Shown here piece after piece: positions 6,975 through 13,602 of a stretch of DNA of 16,423 nt. The notes beneath the pieces are model-generated. The model saw only the letters and a program-made list of their open reading frames with translations. It was not told the DNA's origin and did not search any database. How positions within the stretch are numbered: position 1 is the first letter of the stretch; every line of letters starts with the position of its first letter. This DNA is from Bacteroidales bacterium (GTDB lineage Bacteria > Bacteroidota > Bacteroidia > Bacteroidales > UBA932), in contig JAEENZ010000259.1 of NCBI GenBank assembly GCA_016283985.1, forward strand, positions 1 through 16,423, in the 5' to 3' direction. A program made the translations under genes and the position numbers.

Positions 6975-6982
6975 TATATTTG
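6975..6982 (+). promoter_or_regulatory. Bacteroidetes -7 box (TATATTTG), rightward promoter for the nine-gene operon
   Basis: An exact TAnnTTTG match on the plus strand, 32 bases before the transporter ATG at 7015. It faces away from the leftward box at 6946-6953, from which it is 21 bases distant, so the two promoters may compete. It is the only good promoter-like site I see for the whole rightward gene run. Confidence 0.6.
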
Positions 6983-7014
6983 TAAGAATTTGAATTCAAT
7001 TTAAAGCTAACGAT

Positions 7015-8697
7015 ATGTTCAAAGGTCAACCCAAAGGCTTGTTCGCCCTCGCCCTCGCCAATACCGGCGAGCGCTTCGGCTACTACACTATGCTGGCCAT
7101 CTTCCTGCTCTTCCTGCAGGCCAAGTTCGGTTTCTCCGCCGCAGCCGCGGGCCAGTTCTATGCCATTTTCCTAGCAGCGGTTTATTTCATGCCCGTAATC
7201 GGCGGCTGGCTCGCCGACAAGATCGGCTTCGGCAAGTGCGTCATCACCGGTGTATGCGTAATGTTCACAGGCTACCTCTGCCTGGCCATCCCCACCGATG
7301 CCTTCGCAGCACGCGGCTTCGCCCTCACCCTGATGATAGGCGCCCTGCTGCTGATTGCAGTGGGTACGGGCCTGTTCAAGGGTAACCTCCAGGTGCTCGT
7401 GGGCAATTTGTACGACGATCCAAAGTATTCCGCAAAGCGCGATTCGGCCTTCAGCCTCTTCTACATGGCCATCAACATCGGCGCGATGTTCGCTCCCACC
7501 GCAGCAACTGCCCTCACCAACAGGCACCTGGCCGGCGCAGGCCTCATCTACAAGGCCGATATCCCCGCCCTTGCACATCAGTATCTGGGCGGCACCCTGG
7601 CGGATCCTTCCATCCTCGAAGGCCTCAAGGCGGCCATGCCCGGCGAGCAGATCGCGTCCATGGACCTCGGCTCCTTCAGCCAGTACTACATCAACAACCT
7701 GTCCACCGCCTACAACCTCGGATTCGCAGTTGCATGCGTGTCGCTGATAGTTTCCATAGCCATCTACCTCGGCTGCCGCAGCTGGTTCAAGCATGCGGAC
7801 GTGAACGCCAAGCAGGCCAAGGCCGGCGAGGGCGCACCCGTGCAGGAACTCACTCCCAAGCAGACCAAGGACCGCATCACCGCCCTTATCTGGGTATTCG
7901 CGGTTGTCATCTTCTTCTGGATGGCATTCCACCAGAACGGATCCTCGCTCACCTACTTCGCCCGCGACTACACCCAGACTTCCGTTGCAGGCCCCCTGAA
8001 GCTGGGCTTCAACATCTGGGCTCTCGCCCTGATAGCAGTTTCCATCTATACGCTGTTCGGTGCCTTCCAGTCCGAGACCTCACGCGGCAAGACCATCAGC
8101 GGAATCGTGACGCTCGCACTCTGGGCCAGCGCATGGGCCCTCTACAAGGGCATGGCTCCCGAAATCCACATCCTGCCCCAGCAGTTCCAGCAGTTCAATC
8201 CCTTCTTCGTGGTAGCCCTCACGCCCATCTCCATGGCCATTTTCGCGGCCCTGGCAAACAAGGGCAAGGAGCCTTCCGCTCCAAAGAAGATCGGCCTCGG
8301 CATGTTCGTGGCGGCGCTGGGATATCTCATCATGCTGGCAGCCTCCAAGGGCCAGCCGGCACCTTCAGACCTCGTGGCCGTGGGTGGCGTATCCCCCGAT
8401 CCGGTGGTTCCCACCTATCTGATTTCCACCTATCTGGTGCTCACCTTCGCTGAGCTGCTCCTCTCCCCCATGGGTATCTCCTTCGTTTCGAAGGTGGCCC
8501 CTCCCAAGTACAAGGGACTGATGATGGGTCTATGGTTCGCAGCCACCGCCGTGGGCAACTACCTCAGCTCCATCCCCTCCATGCTTTGGAACAACGTTCC
8601 CCTCTGGGTCAACTGGAGCGTGCTGATGGCACTCTGCGTGATTTCCGGCGTAGTCATGTTCTCCATGCTTCGCAAACTCGAAGCTGCAACCGCATAG
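7015..8697 (+). CDS. POT-family proton-coupled oligopeptide transporter (MFS)
   Basis: A 560-residue polytopic protein with about 12-14 hydrophobic segments, importing di- and tripeptides with protons across the inner membrane. The N-terminal helix carries the family signature NTGERFGYYTMLA. The usual E-x-x-E-R-F motif reads N16-TG-E19-R20-F21, so the first glutamate is asparagine; as I recall this is usual in the Bacteroidetes branch (NMGERFGFY). Other family blocks are GGWLADKIGFGK, GLFKGNLQVLVGNLY (PTR2 signature region), FYMAINIGAMFAP and, near the C-terminus, LSPMGISFVSKVAPPKYKGL. A charged cytosolic stretch (residues about 262-285) separates the two halves. First gene of a long rightward operon, 3 bases before the next gene. 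Substrate inferred from the family. Confidence 0.94.
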   Translation: MFKGQPKGLFALALANTGERFGYYTMLAIFLLFLQAKFGFSAAAAGQFYAIFLAAVYFMPVIGGWLADKIGFGKCVITGVCVMFTGYLCLAIPTDAFAARGFALTLMIGALLLIAVGTGLFKGNLQVLVGNLYDDPKYSAKRDSAFSLFYMAINIGAMFAPTAATALTNRHLAGAGLIYKADIPALAHQYLGGTLADPSILEGLKAAMPGEQIASMDLGSFSQYYINNLSTAYNLGFAVACVSLIVSIAIYLGCRSWFKHADVNAKQAKAGEGAPVQELTPKQTKDRITALIWVFAVVIFFWMAFHQNGSSLTYFARDYTQTSVAGPLKLGFNIWALALIAVSIYTLFGAFQSETSRGKTISGIVTLALWASAWALYKGMAPEIHILPQQFQQFNPFFVVALTPISMAIFAALANKGKEPSAPKKIGLGMFVAALGYLIMLAASKGQPAPSDLVAVGGVSPDPVVPTYLISTYLVLTFAELLLSPMGISFVSKVAPPKYKGLMMGLWFAATAVGNYLSSIPSMLWNNVPLWVNWSVLMALCVISGVVMFSMLRKLEAATA

Positions 8698-8700
8698 CAT

Positions 8701-9438
8701 ATGGACCAGGCGATTGCCGATAAACTTCTGCTCTGGGCGGAACGCTATAACAATCCGAAGTATTTCGAAGAGGATCCCATAGCGTTCCCCCGGCGTTTCC
8801 ACGGCATGATGACCACCATCCAGCCCGTGCTGGGTTTCGAAGGTGGCGAATGGCGCCCGTGCTTGCAGGATGTCGAAATCGCCGCCGTGTTCGCGGCGCA
8901 TTTCGCCTGGGGGCGCAGGGCCATGATCGTGCGGGACTGCAGCCGTCTTTTCGACGAGATGCTCTGGAGGCCCTACGACTACGTGATGTCCGGGAACTGG
9001 CGCAACGACTCCTCCTCCATCCACCGCACGGTGAAATGGAGCGAGGTGGCGAGGATTTGCAAGAGACTGAAGGACTTCTACTCCACGTCCGATACTCTCG
9101 AGAGCCTTTCGGCCGATGAGATGCGTACCAGGATCTACGGCCAGAAGGCCGATCCGAAGGCCGCCAACAAGAAGATCTGGATGCTGCGGCGCTGGATGAT
9201 ACGGAACGACGGCCGCGTGGACCTCGGCCTCTGGAAGAACAGTTCTCCCGCAGATCTGGTCATTCCTCTCGACGTCCATGTCTACCGCCAGGCAACTGAA
9301 CTGGGGCTGACGAAACGCCGCTCCAAAGACATAGTGACCGCACGCGACATTACCGATTCTTTCCGGGAGCTTTTCCCCGGTGATCCCGCCAAAGGCGATT
9401 TCGCCCTTTTCGGCTATGGAGTGAACTCTAATGCCTAA
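8701..9438 (+). CDS. TIGR02757 (DUF2400) family protein
   Basis: A 245-residue soluble protein of the TIGR02757/DUF2400 family, common in Bacteroidetes and spirochaetes. The N-terminal block (KYFEEDPIAFPRRF, then AAVFAAHFAWGRRAMI) and the C-terminal block (LVIPLDVHVYRQATELGLT, then DPAKGDFALFGYGVNSN) are the family's most conserved segments. The fold is thought to relate to helix-hairpin-helix DNA glycosylases, with the IPLDVH aspartate region corresponding to the catalytic part, but no activity is established to my knowledge. It starts 3 bases after the transporter stop and overlaps the next gene by 8 bases, so it is translationally linked on both sides. Confidence 0.92.
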   Translation: MDQAIADKLLLWAERYNNPKYFEEDPIAFPRRFHGMMTTIQPVLGFEGGEWRPCLQDVEIAAVFAAHFAWGRRAMIVRDCSRLFDEMLWRPYDYVMSGNWRNDSSSIHRTVKWSEVARICKRLKDFYSTSDTLESLSADEMRTRIYGQKADPKAANKKIWMLRRWMIRNDGRVDLGLWKNSSPADLVIPLDVHVYRQATELGLTKRRSKDIVTARDITDSFRELFPGDPAKGDFALFGYGVNSNA

Positions 9439-10021
9439 TATGTATATCATCTCCGGATGCAACGGCTCCGGAAAGACAACCGCTTCCTACACGCTCCTCC
9501 CTGAAATGCTGGAGTGCAGCCAGTTCGTGAACTCCGACGAATTCGCGAAGAGCCTCTCCCCTTTCAATCCGTCTGAGGCTTCGGTGTCCGCCAGCCGTTA
9601 CATGCTGCAGAAGATATACTACCTTTTGGAAAACCATCTGGATTTCTGCGTCGAAACCACCCTGGCCACCCGCTCCCTGCTGGGAATCATCAACGAGGCC
9701 AAATCCAGGGGGTATTCGATAACCATCCTGTATTTCTGGTTGAAGTCCCCCGAAATGGCCATACAACGCGTTAGAAACCGCGTTGCCGCAGGAGGGCACA
9801 ATATCCCCGAAGACGTGGTGCGCCGACGCTACTACATGGGCCTGAACTATTTCTTCGAGACTTACGCCCCCATCTGCGAGCGCTGGATGCTGATAGACAA
9901 TTCCACCGATCCTTTTACCGTCGTAGCTGAGGGCAATCCGGAACTCGCGAATATCAAGGACAGGGAGAAATTCGACATAATCCACAAGCTTGCCTACCCC
10001 GATGAAAACAAGCAGCAGTAA
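9431..10021 (+). CDS. Zeta-toxin-like P-loop kinase/ATPase
   Basis: A 196-residue P-loop protein of the zeta-toxin/COG4185 type. Walker A is G9-CNGSG-K15-T16. A zeta-like acidic residue follows in NSDEF (D36), then V-E75-T76-T77 (the ETT element of the family), and the lid-like region RVRNRVAAGGHNIPEDVVRRRY (residues 113-134) with GGH-IP and clustered arginines. Zeta toxins phosphorylate UDP-N-acetylglucosamine. Many chromosomal relatives, including this one, lack a neighbouring epsilon antitoxin, and their substrate is unknown. It overlaps the preceding gene by 8 bases and tldD by 20. A second ATG at 9440 would start directly at MYIISGCNGSGKT and is equally possible. I infer kinase activity from motifs only. 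Confidence 0.85.
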   Translation: MPNMYIISGCNGSGKTTASYTLLPEMLECSQFVNSDEFAKSLSPFNPSEASVSASRYMLQKIYYLLENHLDFCVETTLATRSLLGIINEAKSRGYSITILYFWLKSPEMAIQRVRNRVAAGGHNIPEDVVRRRYYMGLNYFFETYAPICERWMLIDNSTDPFTVVAEGNPELANIKDREKFDIIHKLAYPDENKQQ

Positions 10022-11528
10022 GTATCTGGACGCTTTCGGCGTAACTCAGGCGCAGCTGCAGACTCTCGTTGGCGAAGGACTTCGCAGCGGGGGCGACTGG
10101 TGCGACCTGTTCTTCGAGGATACTTCCTATTCCGAACTGATGCTGCGCGACGGAGAAGTTTCCGCCGGCGGTTCGCACATAGACTACGGCTGCGGTATTC
10201 GGGTTCTGTGCGGGGAGAAGACCGGCTATGCTTATGCAGAGAGGACGGACATGCCGTCGCTGCTTGCCGCTGCACGCAGCGCCTCGGCAATCTCTCAAGC
10301 TAGCGGGGGCGTACCTGCCCCTTCGAACCGGTGCCGGACAAGCCGGCATCCCTCCCAGCAAAGCTGGGCCCCTCCCGTTCACATTGCCACGGGCGGCATG
10401 CCTCTCGAAGGGGCAGCACGCCCCCGCCTCAACACGACTAGCAGCGACGCCAATTATTATAATCAAAAGGAGGACTGGCGGGAGAGCCGGGCAGCGGAGT
10501 TGGTGCCGGTGCTGCGGAAGCTGGAAAACCTGATCCGCGCAAAAGACAGCAGCGTGCACAAAGTTATAGCCATGCTTGCCTGGCAGGTTAGCGACATCCT
10601 GATGTACAACTCCCTTGGAGAAATCACCACCGACACCCGTCCGGTTGGCAGCATCACCGCCACCGTCATATTCGTCCGCGGCAGCCAGACCGAGATGAAC
10701 AACGCTTCGCGGAGCTTCCGCATGGGCGTGGAGATGATTACGGATTCCCTGCTGGAAGAACTCGCCACGCAGGTCACAGCCGGCATGGACGAGCGCTTCG
10801 AGGCTCGCAGGCCGAAGGGCGGAAAGATGCCCGTGGTGATGGCCGCGGGGGCATCCGGCATCCTGCTTCACGAGGCGATGGGCCATGCTTTCGAGGCGGA
10901 TTTCAACCGCAAGGGCCAGAGCATCTTCGCAGACAAGATGGGCAAGCGGGTGGCTTCCAAGGGCATCGACATCCTTGACGACGCCACCATTCCCTTCAAC
11001 CGCGGCGCCGTACGCATAGACGACGAGGGCGTGCCCGGGCAAAAGACATATATGGTGGAGGATGGCATCCTGCGCAGCTATCTCCACGACCGCATCAGCG
11101 CAGCATATTACGGAGTGGTCCCGACCGGCAACGGCAGGCGCGAATCCTTCCGCTACAATCCCATCCCCCGCATGCGCTGCACCTACATGGAAAGCGGGCG
11201 GGACGGCAGCTGCCAGGACCTGATCGCCGGGGTGAAGAAAGGCATCTTCGTGGACCAGTTCTCCAACGGCGAGGTGAAGATAGGCGAAGGGGATTTCACC
11301 TTCTACGTGAAGAGCGGACGCCTGATCGAGAACGGCCGCCTGACCATGCCGGTGAAGGATATTAACATAGTAGGAAACGGCCCTCGGGCGCTGGCGGACA
11401 TAGTCGGCGTGGCCGGGGACCTGAAGATAGACGACAGCACCTGGACCTGCGGCAAAGAGCAGAGCGCATTCGTGAGCTGCGGCATCCCCAGCGTGCTGGT
11501 GAGAGAACTGACAGTGGGAGGAGAATGA
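10002..11528 (+). CDS. tldD: TldD, catalytic subunit of the TldD/TldE metalloprotease, with a palindromic in-frame insertion
   Basis: 508 residues from the ATG at 10002 (chosen over a TTG at 9990; it overlaps the previous gene by 20 bases). TldD with TldE forms a heterodimeric zinc protease that digests unfolded peptides; in E. coli it matures microcin B17 and degrades CcdA. The zinc motif HExxxH is H290-E291-AMG-H295, and the third ligand is C483 in TWTCGKEQ. N-terminal family blocks are visible (WCDLFFEDTSYSELMLRDGEVSAGG as separate motifs, then DYGCGIRVLCGEKTGYAYAE). Between the helix ending at SASAIS and NYYNQKEDW lies a proline-, serine- and arginine-rich stretch (residues about 101-142) encoded by a palindromic DNA element, which normal TldD proteins lack. 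Catalytic parts are intact. pmbA follows after one base. Confidence 0.93.
   Translation: MKTSSSKYLDAFGVTQAQLQTLVGEGLRSGGDWCDLFFEDTSYSELMLRDGEVSAGGSHIDYGCGIRVLCGEKTGYAYAERTDMPSLLAAARSASAISQASGGVPAPSNRCRTSRHPSQQSWAPPVHIATGGMPLEGAARPRLNTTSSDANYYNQKEDWRESRAAELVPVLRKLENLIRAKDSSVHKVIAMLAWQVSDILMYNSLGEITTDTRPVGSITATVIFVRGSQTEMNNASRSFRMGVEMITDSLLEELATQVTAGMDERFEARRPKGGKMPVVMAAGASGILLHEAMGHAFEADFNRKGQSIFADKMGKRVASKGIDILDDATIPFNRGAVRIDDEGVPGQKTYMVEDGILRSYLHDRISAAYYGVVPTGNGRRESFRYNPIPRMRCTYMESGRDGSCQDLIAGVKKGIFVDQFSNGEVKIGEGDFTFYVKSGRLIENGRLTMPVKDINIVGNGPRALADIVGVAGDLKIDDSTWTCGKEQSAFVSCGIPSVLVRELTVGGE
10303..10427. repeat. Cloverleaf-like palindromic element inserted in frame in tldD
   Basis: Outer stem: 10303-10312 (GCGGGGGCGT) pairs with 10418-10427, then after a 3/2-base bulge 10316-10326 (TGCCCCTTCGA) pairs with 10405-10415, 21 base pairs in all. 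Inside are three hairpins: 10332-10337/10343-10348 (TGCCGG/CCGGCA), 10354-10359/10363-10368 (CCCAGC/GCTGGG) and 10374-10378/10389-10393 (CCCGT/ACGGG). CTAGC occurs at both flanks (10300-10304 and 10438-10442), exactly 138 bases (46 codons) apart, compatible with a target duplication. No transposase is nearby. The stretch is translated as part of TldD without a stop. Confidence 0.75.
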
Positions 11529-11529
11529 T

Positions 11530-12936
11530 ATGCTGGAGAAGGACGAGAAAATACTGACTCAGGAGTGCCTAAAGATGGCGTTGGAGGCCGGTGCTTCCAA
11601 AGCTAGGGCAAGCCTCAGCAAGAATACGATGAACATCGTGGCTACGCTTGACGGCGAGGTGGACAAGGTGACGGCCTGCCTGGACCGCAGCATCACCTTA
11701 AACCTGTTCGTCGATGGGCGCTACGGCACTTTCTCCACCAACAAACTGGACGTGGATTCGCTGCAGAGTTTTATCGGCCGGGCCGTGGAGACTACCCGCA
11801 TGCTGGCTCCGGACCCATGCCGGGACCTGCCTGCGCCTTCCCGTACTGCGAAAGATGCGGTTTCGGGTGATGAACTCGGGATCTGCGATCCAGCGTGGCA
11901 GTCCGTCACCCCGGAACAGAGGATAGCATTCGCCCTCGAAAATTGCTGCGGCAGGACGTGTTCCTCCGCCTCGCTACCGCCACGCACAAGGCCCGCTCAA
12001 AAAACTTCGTCGGAGGAACACGTCCTGCCGCAGCCTGTGCACAAGTGGAAACTGATTTCGGAGGAGGGCGAATATTCCGATTCGGAGTATTGGAACTACG
12101 TGGTGGACACGCAGGGCACGGAAGTACTCCATGCAGAGACATCATTCGAGTTCTTTACCGAACTGACGATACAGGATTCCCGCGGCCGCAAATACAGCGG
12201 CGGATGGTGGGAAGCCGCTCCACTGCTCAAGGATTTCCATCCCGAAAAAGTAGCCTCGGCGGCCCTGGAAGAGGCCGTAATGCAAATCGGCCCCAAACGT
12301 TGCCGCAGCGGGAAGTACCGCGCGGTAATTGACAGCGAAGTATCCCAGAAAGTGCTGAATCCAATACTGAATGCGCTCAATGCATTCAACATCCAACAGA
12401 AGAATTCCTTCCTGACCGATGCCCTCGGCAAGCAGGTCTTCCCTGCCGGGCTGGACATCATGGACATGCCGCGCATCCCCGGCGAGGCCTGCGGCAAGAT
12501 GTTCGATTCGGAAGGCGTGGCTACGGCAAATCATTATATTGTGAAGGATGGAGTTGTGCAGGAGTATTTCGTAAATACCTACATGGCGAACAAACTCGGC
12601 GTCACTCCCACCATCGAGGATGCCATGAGACCGGTTATTTGTAGATTCGGCAACGGTGTTTCCAGACAAGATATCATGAAAACCTGCGGGGACGGGATTT
12701 TGATAACCGATTTCTGCGGGGGGAACAGCAATCCCGCGACGGGAGATTTTTCGTATGCGATTCAGGGATACAGATTCAAAGATGGCAAGATAGTCCATCC
12801 GGTGCGGGAGATGCTGATTACGGGAAATATCGTAGATTTGTGGTCGCGCCTGCTCGCGGCCGGCGATGACGCCCGCCGCTGCCGCGCCAAACTGACCCCC
12901 ACCCTGGCATTCGATCAAGTAGATTTTAGTGGATAG
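11530..12936 (+). CDS. pmbA: PmbA/TldE, partner subunit of the TldD protease, with a palindromic in-frame insertion
   Basis: 468 residues. It is the non-catalytic partner of TldD: it has the same fold (LDGEVDKVTACLDRSITLNLFVDGRYGTFSTNKLD near the N-terminus as successive blocks, RFGNGVSRQ and GDFSYAIQGYRFKDGK near the C-terminus) but no HExxxH motif. In place of the short helix-to-strand link that normally follows 'DPAWQSVTPEQRIAFALE' there is a Cys/Pro/Arg-rich stretch (residues about 139-168: CCGRTCSSASLPPRTRP and onward to EEHVLPQP) encoded by a perfect 24-bp inverted repeat, after which the family resumes at KLISEEGEYSDSE. It starts one base after tldD and is followed by slyD after 3 bases. 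The frame is unbroken, so a full-length protein is expected. Confidence 0.92.
   Translation: MLEKDEKILTQECLKMALEAGASKARASLSKNTMNIVATLDGEVDKVTACLDRSITLNLFVDGRYGTFSTNKLDVDSLQSFIGRAVETTRMLAPDPCRDLPAPSRTAKDAVSGDELGICDPAWQSVTPEQRIAFALENCCGRTCSSASLPPRTRPAQKTSSEEHVLPQPVHKWKLISEEGEYSDSEYWNYVVDTQGTEVLHAETSFEFFTELTIQDSRGRKYSGGWWEAAPLLKDFHPEKVASAALEEAVMQIGPKRCRSGKYRAVIDSEVSQKVLNPILNALNAFNIQQKNSFLTDALGKQVFPAGLDIMDMPRIPGEACGKMFDSEGVATANHYIVKDGVVQEYFVNTYMANKLGVTPTIEDAMRPVICRFGNGVSRQDIMKTCGDGILITDFCGGNSNPATGDFSYAIQGYRFKDGKIVHPVREMLITGNIVDLWSRLLAAGDDARRCRAKLTPTLAFDQVDFSG
11945..12034. repeat. Perfect 24-bp inverted repeat inserted in frame in pmbA
   Basis: The arm 11945-11968 (starting GCTGCGGCAGGACG) is the exact reverse complement of 12011-12034, with a 42-base spacer. 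The whole element is 90 bases, i.e. exactly 30 codons, and lies inside the pmbA reading frame. The chance of a perfect 24-bp inverted repeat at this spacing in coding DNA is negligible. Neither flank shows an obvious target duplication. It resembles the tldD element in design (long GC-rich arms, in frame, no stop) but its sequence is different. Confidence 0.85.
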
Positions 12937-12939
12937 AAT

Positions 12940-13596
12940 ATGAAAATAGAACAGAACAAAGTTGTAGCAGTTGCATACTGCCTCACGGTAGAAGGAAAGG
13001 TAATAGACCAAAGCCCCGAGGGGCATCCGCTGGAGTACATCCACGGCACCCACATGATGATCGCGGGCTTCGAAAAGGGCCTGGATGGCCATGAGCCTGG
13101 AGATAAGTTCAGCATCGAGGTCAGCCCCGAAGAGGGCTACGGCACCGTGAATCCCCAACTGCGCTTCGACATCCCCAAGACCGCATTCATGGTAGGCGGA
13201 GTGCTGCGTGAAGATCTGCTCAAACCCGGAACCGTGGTACCGATGTTCAACAGCACCGGGCACGTGGTGCAGGGCACTGTGGCGGAAGTGAAGGAAGAAA
13301 GCGTCACGATGGACTTCAACCATCAGCTTGCCGGAAAGCACCTTCACTTCGACGTGGAGGTAGTTTCCGTGCGGGATGCCACCCAGAAAGAGCTTGACGA
13401 GGGCCTTCACGGAGAGTATCTCCCGTTGGAGGAGGAAGAAGAGCATCACTGCTGCCATGGAAAGGGCGGCTGTCACAAGCACGAGGGCGAAGAAAGCCAT
13501 CACTGCCACAAGCACGAAGGCAACGGCGAATGCTGCCAAAAAGACAGTGAAGAATGCTGCCACAAGGGCGAGCATGATTGTTGCAGCAAGAACTGA
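12940..13596 (+). CDS. slyD: SlyD-type FKBP prolyl isomerase with a His/Cys-rich metal-binding tail
   Basis: 218 residues. The FKBP domain is split by an inserted IF chaperone domain, as in SlyD: residues 1-65 (VVAVAYCLTVEGKVIDQS, LEYIHGTHMMIAGFEKGLDG), the insert around 70-130, and the return to FKBP at QLAGKHLHFDVEVVSVRDAT. It would catalyse prolyl cis/trans isomerisation and act as a chaperone in the cytosol. The tail (residues 169-218) holds 10 cysteines and 11 histidines in 50 residues, in repeated HHC, CHKH and ECC units. SlyD tails bind nickel and other soft metals and deliver nickel to hydrogenase. No hydrogenase or urease gene is in the window. It lies 3 bases after pmbA and 6 before the glycosyltransferase gene. 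Confidence 0.94.
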   Translation: MKIEQNKVVAVAYCLTVEGKVIDQSPEGHPLEYIHGTHMMIAGFEKGLDGHEPGDKFSIEVSPEEGYGTVNPQLRFDIPKTAFMVGGVLREDLLKPGTVVPMFNSTGHVVQGTVAEVKEESVTMDFNHQLAGKHLHFDVEVVSVRDATQKELDEGLHGEYLPLEEEEEHHCCHGKGGCHKHEGEESHHCHKHEGNGECCQKDSEECCHKGEHDCCSKN

Positions 13597-13602
13597 TTCG
13601 TA

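Noticed and set aside
7171..7932. A 253-codon minus-strand frame over the peptide transporter
   Set aside because: Antisense shadow of a clearly recognised transporter gene.
8530..9462. A 310-codon minus-strand open frame over the TIGR02757 gene
   Set aside because: The plus-strand frame matches a known family along its length and fits the operon.
9954..11087. A 377-codon minus-strand open frame over tldD
   Set aside because: Antisense shadow of tldD. Its low-complexity Ala/Gly/His composition shows no domain.
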